Of a stretch of DNA of 7,896 nucleotides, positions 1-6,767 are shown piece after piece. The stretch lies in the NCBI RefSeq assembly GCF_002414845.1, contig NZ_DIAX01000034.1, positions 70,532 to 78,427 of the forward strand, written 5' to 3'. The first letter of the stretch is position 1; every line of letters starts with the position of its first letter. The position numbers and the translations under genes were made by a program. The DNA comes from Gordonia sp. UBA5067 (GTDB lineage: Bacteria > Actinomycetota > Actinomycetes > Mycobacteriales > Mycobacteriaceae). The notes under the pieces were generated by a model. That model made no database searches and was not told where the DNA came from. It saw nothing but the letters and a program-made list of their open reading frames with translations.

Positions 1-34
1 GGTGGAGGTGCCCACTCGGCGGGGACAACGGGCC

Positions 35-40
35 TAGTCT
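35..40 (+). promoter_or_regulatory. Candidate -10 element for a leaderless M23 gene
   Basis: The hexamer TAGTCT fits the actinobacterial -10 pattern TANNNT and ends exactly 6 bases before the ATG at 47, so transcription would start on the A of the start codon. No purine-rich ribosome binding site at a usable distance is visible, which agrees with a leaderless message. No good -35 hexamer is seen at the expected distance. The same spacing occurs at two other genes in this window. Confidence 0.5.
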
Positions 41-46
41 TGGACG

Positions 47-1318
47 ATGAGACTGCAGCGGGTCCTCGGGGCCGTCGTCGGGATCGGCGCGGTGGTGACG
101 GTGGCGGCCTGCTCGTCGACGTCGGCGCCCCTCCAGGCTCCGTCGTTCTCGATCCCGCCGGCGTACACCCCCGTCGTGGTGAGCCAGCTCGGCGCGCCGA
201 CCTTTCCGTTCAAGGGCTCCGACGGCACGTTCCACATCGCCTATGACCTCCAGCTGACCAACGCGGCCACCGTGCCGGCGAACATCGTAAAGATCGAGGT
301 GGTCCGGGCCGACCGGCCCGACGCGGTGCTCGCGTCGCTGTCGGGGCCGGAGTTGGTCGATCCGGCCTGCACGTACGGCGACTGCAACCGGCTCCGGCGG
401 CTCCCGTCGGCGCCGGCCGACTCGTCGGTGATCGGTCCGCAGGAATCGCGCGCCGTTCTCGTCGGCATCGACCTCCCATCGCTCGATGGCGCGCCGACCA
501 CCGTATTGCACCGGTTGACGCTCACCGGGGCGGCCAGCCCGGCGGCGACCCGGCCGACGGCGCTCAGCTACCTGGCCGGGCCGGTGAATGTGGCAGCGGG
601 AACCCCGCGCACGATCGGTGCGCCGGTCGCCGGAAAGAACTGGGTCGCGATGAACGGATGCTGCGGCATCGGCACCGCGCACGTGTCGGCGCTGGCCCCG
701 TTCAGTGGCGGCCTCGCCAACACGCAGCGCTTTGCAATCGACTGGATGCGGACCAACGACGACGGGGAATTCGTGACCGGTGACCGCATTCGCAACGAGA
801 GCTATGCCGGGTACGGGCAAGAGGTGCGGGCCGTCGCCGACGGGACGATCACCTCGACCCTGGACACACTCGAACCGAACCGGCCCGGTGTCCTGCCGGC
901 CGACGACCCGGTGCTGGCGAAGACCATTACCGTCGAGACCGTCGACGGGAACAACATCATCCAGGACCTCGGCGGCGGCGTATGGGCGGCCTATGCGCAT
1001 TTGCAGAAGGGCTCGCTTCTGGTGCGGCCGGGTCAGCGGGTGACGGCCGGACAGGTGATCGCCCGGCTGGGCAACACCGGGAACTCCAATGCGCCGCACC
1101 TGCACTTCCAGCTGATGAACGGACCCACCCTCGTCGGCGGCGACGGTATCCCCTACGTGATCGGCGAGTTCGGCTACCTGGGGTTCATCCCGCAACAACG
1201 GATCAGCGACATGGACGACTATGCGACGGGCCGCTTTTTCGCCGATCGGCTGGGCGCGCCGCAAACCCGCCGCGACGAGCTGCCGATGAATGCGGTGATC
1301 GTCGACTTTCCGCGGTAG
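47..1318 (+). CDS. M23-like peptidase-fold lipoprotein
   Basis: 423-residue exported lipoprotein. Residues 1-21 form a lipoprotein signal peptide (Arg near the start, hydrophobic core) ending in the lipobox VAAC, so Cys22 would be lipidated and the protein anchored outside the membrane. Residues 35-180 look like a beta-rich N-terminal domain I cannot name. Residues 200-375 form an M23 (LytM/lysostaphin-type) domain with GYGQEVRAVADGTI, YAHL (His318), a G-rich RPGQRVTAGQVIARLGNTG segment and HLHF (His351, His353). The usual first motif HxxxD appears as RFAID, with Arg228 where the zinc-binding His normally sits and Asp232 kept. A preceding NGCC (203-206) and His212 are present; I recall an M23 subgroup with similar NGCC and QRFAIDW motifs but cannot verify it. 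M23 enzymes cut peptide cross-links in peptidoglycan; with the first ligand changed, activity here is uncertain and a scaffold or activator role is possible. It ends in TAG, and the next gene on this strand follows after about 200 bases. Confidence 0.88.
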   Translation: MRLQRVLGAVVGIGAVVTVAACSSTSAPLQAPSFSIPPAYTPVVVSQLGAPTFPFKGSDGTFHIAYDLQLTNAATVPANIVKIEVVRADRPDAVLASLSGPELVDPACTYGDCNRLRRLPSAPADSSVIGPQESRAVLVGIDLPSLDGAPTTVLHRLTLTGAASPAATRPTALSYLAGPVNVAAGTPRTIGAPVAGKNWVAMNGCCGIGTAHVSALAPFSGGLANTQRFAIDWMRTNDDGEFVTGDRIRNESYAGYGQEVRAVADGTITSTLDTLEPNRPGVLPADDPVLAKTITVETVDGNNIIQDLGGGVWAAYAHLQKGSLLVRPGQRVTAGQVIARLGNTGNSNAPHLHFQLMNGPTLVGGDGIPYVIGEFGYLGFIPQQRISDMDDYATGRFFADRLGAPQTRRDELPMNAVIVDFPR

Positions 1319-1525
1319 GACGGCAGTTTTGGATACCAATTTGGTAACTCTGAGAACTTGAGTTATCGGATGGTCACTCAAAAATCAATGATAGTGCAGG
1401 TGGGGCGTATGCCACCCGTCGGTTGATGTAGACACGCCGCGAACAGCGGATTTGACTTTTGTGACTGGTGCCACCCAACCTGGGACCTTGTGCTGGACTA
1501 CTTCAGGCAGGGGCGGGGAACGTTG
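1319..1525. other. A/T-richer intergenic region before the lipase
   Basis: The first 80 or so bases are clearly richer in A/T than the flanking genes, which suggests a control region. It contains the dyad cluster described separately and a GGTGG/CCACC inverted repeat at 1399-1416. A TTGACT hexamer at 1452-1457 resembles a -35 box, but I found no TANNNT hexamer at a suitable distance from it, so no promoter is called. A GTG at 1490 could extend the lipase upstream but is less likely to be the start. Confidence 0.45.
1334..1381. promoter_or_regulatory. Cluster of dyad symmetries, candidate operator or attenuator
   Basis: TACCAATTTGGTA (1334-1346) is a perfect 6+1+6 palindrome. TAACTC (1345-1350) pairs with GAGTTA (1360-1365) across 9 bases. 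TTGAGT (1358-1363) also pairs with ACTCAA (1376-1381) across 12 bases. The GAGT half at 1360-1363 can therefore pair with either side, but not both at once. As DNA this could be a repressor operator with three half-sites; as RNA it could form alternative hairpins. It lies roughly 145-190 bases before the lipase start. The role is inferred from symmetry only. Confidence 0.4.
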
Positions 1526-2788
1526 ATGGGTATGTCACCGATGCGTGCACGCATCCGCACCGCTTCGGTTGGAGCGATTGCAATAGCGCTGGCAGCGACC
1601 AGCCTGGGGGCCTCGTCCGGGCACGCACTGCCCCGTCCTGCGCCGCTCGCCCCGGGTCTCGCCGCGTTGCCGACGCCGCTGCCAGACCCCTTCTACCGGG
1701 CTCCGGCGAACCTCGACAAGAAGCGCAACGGGGACATCCTCGCCGCACGTTCGCGAAGCAACCCCCCGGGGTTCTTTGATGTCCGCACCTATCAGCTGAG
1801 CTTTCGCAGCTCCGACTCATTGGGGCAGCCGATCGCCGCGGTGACCACCGTTATGGTGCCGAACCGGAAGATGGTCAACGCGCCGCTCCTGTCGTTCCAG
1901 CACGTCGTCAACGCAACCGGGTTGCAGTGCGCTCCGTCGCAGGCGCTGTGGACCACCGACCCGAACCTCGCTATTCGCGAGGCGCCGGGTCTCAATGTTG
2001 TGCTGCAACGCGGCTGGACCGTGGCCATCCCCGACCATCTCGGTCCGCGCAGCGCATACGGCGCTGCCCGGCTGGGTGGGCAGATCACCCTCGACGGGAT
2101 TCGTGCGGTCCAGCAGTTCAAGCCGGCCGCCGTGCAACATAGTCGCGTCGGTTTGGCCGGCTATTCGGGCGGTGGCATGGCGACCGCGTGGGCCGCGGCG
2201 CTGCAGCCGACCTATGCCAAGGATCTGAAGATCGCCGGCGCCGCGTACGGCGGTGTCCCGATGAACCTCATCAAGATGGCTGAGGGGCTCGGCTACGCCA
2301 ACCCGCACCCGGCCTTTGGCCTGGCGTTCGCGGCGGCGATCGGGCTCTCGCGCGAGTACCCGGCGGCCCTGCCGATGCGGCGCTACCTGACGCCGCTCGG
2401 CCAGCAGATGTACCGCGAACTGCGCAACGCCTGTACCAACGACATCCTCCGCGTCGGAGCCGGACACAGCGCTCGGCAGGTGGCCGTCGGTGGACGTGCC
2501 CTCTTCGACGATCCGACGGGTCGCCACAAGGTGGAGGAGAACAGCCTCGCCCTGTACCCGGGGGTGCCCAAGACCGCGATCTTCGAGTGGCACAGCCCTA
2601 CCGATGTGTTGATCCCGGTCAGTTCGATCGACAGCACGAACCGCCGCTACTGCCGCGCCGGAGTGCGACTGCAGTCATTGCTGACTCCCTCGCCCGACCA
2701 CATGTCGGCCGCCGTGATCGGGATCCTGCCCGCCCTCGCGTTTTTGCAGGACCGGTTCGACGGCCGGCCCGCGCCCAGTAACTGCTAG
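1526..2788 (+). CDS. Secreted LIP-family triacylglycerol lipase/esterase
   Basis: Secreted serine hydrolase resembling the secretory lipase (LIP) family, related to Candida antarctica lipase A, which hydrolyses acylglycerols and other lipid esters outside the cell. The frame opens at a GTG at 1490 (432 residues), but I prefer the ATG at 1526 (420 residues): GGGGA lies 6 bases upstream, and the protein then begins close to a proper Sec signal (MRARIRTASVGAIAIALAA) with likely cleavage after GHA. ATGs at 1532 and 1541 are alternatives. Numbering from the GTG: nucleophile elbow GYSGG with Ser226; PDHLGP at 181-186, matching a family-conserved stretch near the active site; acid Asp372 in SPTDVLIPV; base His404 in PDHMS. 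All three triad residues are present in order, so the enzyme should be active. Four cysteines (147, 315, 388, 432) could form disulfides. Length is normal for the family. The upstream gap carries possible regulatory dyads. Confidence 0.88.
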   Translation: MGMSPMRARIRTASVGAIAIALAATSLGASSGHALPRPAPLAPGLAALPTPLPDPFYRAPANLDKKRNGDILAARSRSNPPGFFDVRTYQLSFRSSDSLGQPIAAVTTVMVPNRKMVNAPLLSFQHVVNATGLQCAPSQALWTTDPNLAIREAPGLNVVLQRGWTVAIPDHLGPRSAYGAARLGGQITLDGIRAVQQFKPAAVQHSRVGLAGYSGGGMATAWAAALQPTYAKDLKIAGAAYGGVPMNLIKMAEGLGYANPHPAFGLAFAAAIGLSREYPAALPMRRYLTPLGQQMYRELRNACTNDILRVGAGHSARQVAVGGRALFDDPTGRHKVEENSLALYPGVPKTAIFEWHSPTDVLIPVSSIDSTNRRYCRAGVRLQSLLTPSPDHMSAAVIGILPALAFLQDRFDGRPAPSNC

Positions 2789-2794
2789 AGGCAG

Positions 2795-2834
2795 CAGCGA
2801 ACCTGCGCTGACCGGTCTGCCGGCTGCGGCCGGC
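2795..2834. terminator. Tandem GC-rich hairpins between convergent genes
   Basis: Just after the lipase stop, CAGCG (2795-2799) pairs with CGCTG (2806-2810), and GCCGGC (2819-2824) pairs with GCCGGC (2829-2834) around a TGCG loop. GACC at 2810-2813 and GGTC at 2843-2846 could close the second hairpin further. There is no T run on either side, as is common in high-GC actinobacteria. The position between two converging genes suits bidirectional termination, but that is inference. Confidence 0.4.
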
Positions 2835-2856
2835 CGGGGGGTGGTCTAGCTGTTAG

Positions 2857-2867
2857 GTCCCGGGGAC
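2857..2867. repeat. Short perfect palindrome in the convergent gap
   Basis: GTCCC-G-GGGAC is a perfect 5+1+5 dyad. A second perfect palindrome, TAGTACTA, lies at 2941-2948, just past the stop codon of the minus-strand gene. Both are short enough to be chance. The rest of 2789-2951 holds no convincing gene. Confidence 0.25.
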
Positions 2868-2951
2868 GTTCTGGACGCCGACACGGTGGGCCCGCGCCTT
2901 GCCCCGATCTCGGTATGGGGTCGGCGGCGAGGGGGCCGGTTAGTACTACAC

Positions 2952-4580
2952 CTACCGCACGACGAGGTCGTCGGCAGTGGCGCTCAATGTGATGGGGGCG
3001 ATCGGCTTACCCCGCATCCACTCCTGGTAGAACCGGCGCACGGCGGGGTCGGTATGGCGCGCCGCGTAGACGTCGGCGGGCAGTTGGATGGCGCCGATGA
3101 GATGGCGCGGGACAGCGGTCAGCCCGGGGCTGCTCGGCGCCATGCGCATACCGTCGGCCGTGTGCAGGAGAACCGGAATCCGGGTGCCCGACGGCGTGCT
3201 GACGACGGCGGGCCGGGTGGTGGCGGCGGGATCAAAGTTGGCTACCGTCAGCCGGTACCCCGACGGCGCGGCCGACAGTCCCGCCTGATCGAGGAGCCGT
3301 GGATCGACCACACTGTAGGGGAGTCCGATGTCGTTGAGGAGCTGACCGTCGACCAGCGCCGTTCGCGAGGGCAACGATGCGGTCAGGTGCCACGGCATCG
3401 GCGGCGCGAGAGTCGCCGATGACATGTCGCCGGGCGTGTTGGCCAGCAGCGCGCCCGCGAACGGGCTTCCCGTCGGTACGAACACCCAGGACCGGGCGTG
3501 AAGTTTCTTGTGCCAGAAGCCGTTTCGGCCATTCTGGCGTCCTTCGACGCGCAGCTCGCGATTCTCCGGGCCCGGTCCGGGGGAGACGACGGTGAGTGCC
3601 GAGGTGATCTCGCCGGGAATCTTGGGCTGGCGTTGCCAGTCCGGTGCGGGGAGCTGCACGGCGGCGGTGGAGCGGTCGACGTACTCCCGTGCCAGGCTGT
3701 CCGCGCTGGGTTTGCCGTCCTGCCGGAACCAGCTGTAGCGGAAGAACACCGAGTCCGAGCCGGACGAGTCGAAATCGAAAGTGCGCGTGTACATGTCGCC
3801 GTATCGGTTGACGACGAACATCGTCGACGCCGACGCGGAGAGCGCGACCGACTGGAAGCGCCCGCCCACTGGACCGCCCACCTCGTACGAACGGTCGTTG
3901 GGCAACCAGGGGTCCGCGTAGACGATGCGGCTGCCGTCGCCGGTGAGCGCCGGAACCATAGTCATCTTGGCTTGCCCGCTCGGGTGAACCCGGCCGGCGA
4001 TATCGAGATAGGCACGGTTGTCGGTCGGCGACGTGACCGACAGCGCCCACCCATGCGGGCGCACCGTGTTCGGCGGAAGCGTTTGACCGGGGCCGGTCCA
4101 CAGCATGGCGCCCCACGCGGAGGTCCAGTTCCACAGCAGCGGTGACTGGGTGACGTTGTCCATCGTATAGATCCACCGCTCGCGGTCGATCCCGATCATC
4201 TCGTCATCGTCGAGAGAGATCGCATCGAGTTGGCCGCGCAGGCACGACGGCAAGGGCACGACGCGCCAGGACGTCGTGTGACGCGGTCGCGCGATGAGGG
4301 TGTGGCCGATCAACGCGAACTCCCAGAACCGGTTGAACTGGGTGCGCTCGGTGCGCAGATCCACCCGGGCGGGTGCGGCGCCGCCCCGATAGCGCGGAAG
4401 GGTGTCGAAGCCGGTGCGGTTGCCGGTCGACGGGAGCCCCGGTGGAACCTGGGCGGTACCGAACGGCACACACCGCTGTGGTCCGGCCACCGTCGGCCCC
4501 GGCCCGGTCAGGAGTGAACCGGCAACGACACCTGCGACCACGGCGAGGATCGCGCGCGATTTTCCCGGTGGGGGACTCAT
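2952..4580 (-). CDS. Exported protein of unknown function, possibly beta-propeller-like
   Basis: I do not recognise a family. The open frame runs up to 4634, but I place the start at the ATG at 4578-4580 (542 residues): upstream residues look non-coding and overlap the previous gene, and a TATGAT hexamer sits exactly 6 bases before this ATG. The N-terminus has a basic patch (GKSR), a hydrophobic stretch (AILAVVAGVVAGSLL) and a small-residue region ending near TVAG, consistent with a Sec signal peptide; there is no lipobox. The mature part has no other clear membrane segment. Its first two thirds are rich in W, Y, G and D with alternating beta-type strands (for example ERWIYTMDN, GDMYTRTFDFDSSGSD, SRIVYADPW), hinting at a repeated-blade or other all-beta fold. 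Mature cysteines sit early: in QRCVPF and LPSCLRG. The C-terminal third is more Pro/Ala-rich. It follows the SMP-30-like gene by 19 bases, suggesting related jobs. Existence of the gene is well supported; function is open. Confidence 0.8.
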   Translation of the reverse strand: MSPPPGKSRAILAVVAGVVAGSLLTGPGPTVAGPQRCVPFGTAQVPPGLPSTGNRTGFDTLPRYRGGAAPARVDLRTERTQFNRFWEFALIGHTLIARPRHTTSWRVVPLPSCLRGQLDAISLDDDEMIGIDRERWIYTMDNVTQSPLLWNWTSAWGAMLWTGPGQTLPPNTVRPHGWALSVTSPTDNRAYLDIAGRVHPSGQAKMTMVPALTGDGSRIVYADPWLPNDRSYEVGGPVGGRFQSVALSASASTMFVVNRYGDMYTRTFDFDSSGSDSVFFRYSWFRQDGKPSADSLAREYVDRSTAAVQLPAPDWQRQPKIPGEITSALTVVSPGPGPENRELRVEGRQNGRNGFWHKKLHARSWVFVPTGSPFAGALLANTPGDMSSATLAPPMPWHLTASLPSRTALVDGQLLNDIGLPYSVVDPRLLDQAGLSAAPSGYRLTVANFDPAATTRPAVVSTPSGTRIPVLLHTADGMRMAPSSPGLTAVPRHLIGAIQLPADVYAARHTDPAVRRFYQEWMRGKPIAPITLSATADDLVVR

Positions 4581-4586
4581 ACGGCG

Positions 4587-4592
4587 ATCATA
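4587..4592 (-). promoter_or_regulatory. Candidate -10 element TATGAT for a leaderless gene
   Basis: On the minus strand TATGAT is followed by six bases (CGCCGT) and then the ATG at 4580. It is close to the TATAAT consensus and would start transcription on the A of the ATG. It sits inside the 19-base gap after the SMP-30-like gene, so the downstream gene could have its own transcript as well as read-through. A TTGCGC lies 22 bases further upstream, too far for an ordinary -35. Confidence 0.55.
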
Positions 4593-4599
4593 GACAGCG

Positions 4600-5532
4600 C
4601 TAATGCGCGGGCAGGCGCAAGGAGAGAAGATCACCCGATTCGGTGCCGATGGTCAATCGAGCCGAATCGACGGGGTCGACCGCGGCGGCCGTCAACGGCT
4701 GCCCGAGGTCGTATGAGCAGGTGCGCCCCGTCTTCGTGTCCACGGTGATCAGCTGGCCGGTCGCCGTCGCGACGGCAAGCCGGTGCTGGGGAAGCGTCGC
4801 GAGGTCGTCGAGAAATCCCGGCCGCGGCCCGGTCAGATCGAGGGTCGACGCGGCAGCGGGATGGTGGATCGGGATTCGCAGCACCCGGCCGGTCCGGCTC
4901 GCGATGAAGGTGACGTACAGGTCGTTGCCGTCGGCCGTGATGCCGTCGACTATCAAGCCGTTGGTCAACGGTGCGATTGCGCTGGCCGTCTGTGCAGACC
5001 AGGCCCGGTCGACGGAGCCGTTCGGGCGGATTCGCAGTACCCCCAGGGCGCCATCGGCGACGTAGAGGGCGCGGTCAGCACCAAAGGCCATCCCGTTCGG
5101 CATCCCGAGGCCGCGCGCAAAGGTGTGCGGGACCGGATGGGCGGCGGTGGAATCGAATCGGAGGACCCGGCCGGTGCGGACCGCGCCGGGCAGCATATTC
5201 ATCGTCGTCGTCCCGGACGCCACGTACATCAGGCCGTCCGGGCCGAGGCGCACGGCACCGGGAGACTCGACGGTGACGACCGCCGTGCGCCGGCCCTGCG
5301 CTGAGAGGCGCTCGACCTCGCCCTGGTTCAGCCGCGACACCCATAGCCGCCCGCCCTGGTCATACCCGAGGTTCTCCGACCACGCGAAGACGGGAACTTT
5401 CGCCGTACTGAGCACGGTGACCGACGGTGAGCCACACGGCGGGGCAGCCGTTGCGGCGGGAGGGGTGCTCAACGTCGCCGACACGGTCACGACGATTGCG
5501 GCGAGGACGAGAGCCGCGGTGGTGCTACGCAT
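4600..5532 (-). CDS. Secreted SMP-30/gluconolactonase-like beta-propeller protein
   Basis: 310 residues. Residues 1-30 form a Sec signal peptide (MRSTT, a long Ala/Val/Leu core, then PPAATAA), with cleavage likely just before PPCG. The mature protein shows propeller-blade repeats of the SMP-30/gluconolactonase/LRE type: GGRLWVSR (60-67), DGLMYVASG (99-107), MPNGMAFGADRALYVAD (144-160), VDGITADGNDLYVTF (195-209) and DDLATLPQHRLAVA (242-255). Candidate metal or active-site residues in the positions expected for this fold are Glu53 (SENLGYD), Asn146 and Asp196 or Asp242; my alignment is by eye. Cys33 and Cys272 could form a disulfide joining the two ends of the propeller. Family members hydrolyse lactones or related esters using a divalent metal, but many are uncharacterised, so the substrate is unknown. 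The ATG at 5532 is preceded by TAGCGT plus six bases, suggesting a leaderless mRNA. The unknown exported gene follows 19 bases after the stop. Confidence 0.82.
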   Translation of the reverse strand: MRSTTAALVLAAIVVTVSATLSTPPAATAAPPCGSPSVTVLSTAKVPVFAWSENLGYDQGGRLWVSRLNQGEVERLSAQGRRTAVVTVESPGAVRLGPDGLMYVASGTTTMNMLPGAVRTGRVLRFDSTAAHPVPHTFARGLGMPNGMAFGADRALYVADGALGVLRIRPNGSVDRAWSAQTASAIAPLTNGLIVDGITADGNDLYVTFIASRTGRVLRIPIHHPAAASTLDLTGPRPGFLDDLATLPQHRLAVATATGQLITVDTKTGRTCSYDLGQPLTAAAVDPVDSARLTIGTESGDLLSLRLPAH

Positions 5533-5538
5533 CCGGTC

Positions 5539-5544
5539 ACGCTA
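5539..5544 (-). promoter_or_regulatory. Candidate -10 element TAGCGT for a leaderless gene
   Basis: On the minus strand TAGCGT fits TANNNT and is followed by exactly six bases (GACCGG) before the ATG at 5532. No purine-rich ribosome binding site is seen. A weak -35-like CTGAAC lies at 5565-5570 with a 20-base spacer, which is longer than ideal. Confidence 0.45.
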
Positions 5545-5580
5545 TCGCGGCCGGAATCGCCGGGGTTCAGTCGCCAGGGG

Positions 5581-5595
5581 CGATTGGCCGAATCG
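5581..5595. promoter_or_regulatory. Inverted repeat upstream of the SMP-30-like gene
   Basis: CGATT (5581-5585) and AATCG (5591-5595) are inverted copies around GGCCG. The element lies about 50-60 bases upstream of the predicted transcription start of the propeller gene, a place where a regulator could bind. It touches the larger hairpin at 5595-5630. It is short, so chance is quite possible. Confidence 0.25.
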
Positions 5596-5630
5596 TGTCC
5601 GAGTCGGTTCCGGCCCGAATCCGTGGACAC
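5595..5630 (-). terminator. Hairpin after the phosphodiesterase gene
   Basis: GTGTCC (5595-5600) pairs with GGACAC (5625-5630), and an inner TCGG (5604-5607) pairs with CCGA (5615-5618). It begins 4 bases after the stop codon of the phosphodiesterase on the minus strand. No U-rich tail follows. It may end or weaken the upstream two-gene transcript before the propeller promoter. Confidence 0.35.
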
Positions 5631-5633
5631 CGA

Positions 5634-6764
5634 CTAGCGGTTCGAGATCAGGGGCACCGCCTGCTCGTCGTCGGTCCAGGAGCCGTGGTGCCCGATCATC
5701 GCTGATTCGAGTGGTTCATCTGCCGGGCACACGAGAACGGTGTCGCCCTCGGCGACGGCGATGAGGTCGCCGATTCGTTGTCGGATCGTCGCGATCGGCG
5801 GTGTCGAGCCGAACCAGTGCTCGTCGAGCGCCTGTTCCCGGGTGGCGATGCGCGCGTTGCCGGCAAGTCCGCCGGTCCAGCGGTCAGCGATGTCGAGAAC
5901 GGCGCCGGGCCGACCGGCATGCACGTGCCGAACGCGGGCCTCGCCGGAAATCAGTGCCACGTCGTGCCGGAAGAGCGGATCGGCGTCGAGGTCGATCACG
6001 GTGCCCGCGTTGATCATTCCGTGGTCGCCGGTGATCAACAGGGTGCAACTGCCGGGCAGGTCGGTCATCAGGCCGGCCACCGTCTGATCGATTCGGGAGA
6101 GCTCGGCGAGCCACTCGGGAGACTCGGAGCCGAAGAGGTGGCCGGTCATGTCGAGCGCCGGGTGGTAGGCGTAGGCGAATCGTCTCGTGGTGCCCGAGTG
6201 AGTGGCCACCCGCAGGATGCCGTCGCGTACCGCGTCGAGAGTGTCGGCGTCGTGGAGCGTGCCGGCGGTGCGGAACGCGGCCCGCGTCAGGCCGGAGGTC
6301 GCCTGATACCCGGGCACCACATAGTGCACCTCGATGTCCCGGGCCACCAGCCCCTCGATGGTGCTCGGGTACGGCTGCAGCTGTTCGGGCGGATGATCGG
6401 CGCGGGCGTCGGGGCCGGCAGCGCTCCCCAGACGCCAGCGCAGTGCATTGAAGTTCGCGAGGCCGTCGTCGGACGGGACCGCGAAGCTGTATCCGATGAT
6501 GCCGTGGGTGGCGCATGGGGCACCGACCGCGAGACTCGTGATGCTGGTCGCGGTGGTGGCGGGAAACCCGGCGCGGAGGGTTCGCCGCACGCCGGCCGCC
6601 AGGGCCGGTGCGACCTCGGGGTGGCGGGCGAGCAGTTCGCCCCCGAGACCATCGATCAGGAGCACGACGATGTCGCGGGCGGGAACGACGGCCAGGGTGT
6701 TCTCGGCAACTCCGCCGAAGGCGCTGGCGACGGCTGGCAGCACGTCGGCCAAGGTGTGATTCAC
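5634..6764 (-). CDS. Type I phosphodiesterase/nucleotide pyrophosphatase (alkaline phosphatase superfamily)
   Basis: 376 residues with no signal peptide or membrane segment, so probably cytoplasmic. The metal and nucleophile set of the nucleotide pyrophosphatase/phosphodiesterase group is readable: Asp38 in LLIDGLGG; nucleophile Thr71 in GFPATTATS, placed by its fixed distance to HGIIG (87-91); Asp205 and His209 in HPALDMTGH; Asp247 and His248 in TGDHGM; and His360 in IGHHGS. These would hold two zinc ions, and the family cleaves phosphodiester or pyrophosphate bonds, releasing for example a nucleoside monophosphate. The true substrate cannot be read from sequence. Length is usual for the short bacterial members. 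The start is a GTG only 3 bases after the stop of the upstream glycoside hydrolase gene and has no clear ribosome binding site, so translation probably depends on ribosomes finishing the upstream gene. A hairpin follows the stop. Family call is confident; a more exact enzyme name is not justified. Confidence 0.88.
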   Translation of the reverse strand: MNHTLADVLPAVASAFGGVAENTLAVVPARDIVVLLIDGLGGELLARHPEVAPALAAGVRRTLRAGFPATTATSITSLAVGAPCATHGIIGYSFAVPSDDGLANFNALRWRLGSAAGPDARADHPPEQLQPYPSTIEGLVARDIEVHYVVPGYQATSGLTRAAFRTAGTLHDADTLDAVRDGILRVATHSGTTRRFAYAYHPALDMTGHLFGSESPEWLAELSRIDQTVAGLMTDLPGSCTLLITGDHGMINAGTVIDLDADPLFRHDVALISGEARVRHVHAGRPGAVLDIADRWTGGLAGNARIATREQALDEHWFGSTPPIATIRQRIGDLIAVAEGDTVLVCPADEPLESAMIGHHGSWTDDEQAVPLISNR

Positions 6765-6767
6765 GGG

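Noticed and set aside
1452..1457. TTGACT as a -35 box for the lipase.
   Set aside because: No TANNNT hexamer occurs at a suitable distance downstream, so a full promoter cannot be supported.
1490..1525. GTG at 1490 as the lipase start.
   Set aside because: It adds 12 residues before the signal peptide and has only a weak GGGA 4 bases upstream; the ATG at 1526 has a better-spaced GGGGA and yields a normal signal peptide. It cannot be excluded.
1817..2593. A 258-codon minus-strand frame inside the lipase.
   Set aside because: It lies opposite the catalytic core of a clear LIP-family lipase and has Arg/Gly/His-rich shadow composition.
2886..4145. Plus-strand frames at 2886-3422 and 3498-4145 opposite the unknown exported gene.
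   Set aside because: Their products show no motifs and are rich in Arg/Gly/Val, and the minus-strand frame has a signal peptide, a promoter-like hexamer and one long continuous reading.
4581..4634. An upstream ATG at 4634 for the unknown exported gene.
   Set aside because: It would overlap the end of the SMP-30-like gene and place 18 unrelated residues before the signal peptide; the ATG at 4580 fits the TATGAT promoter and signal.
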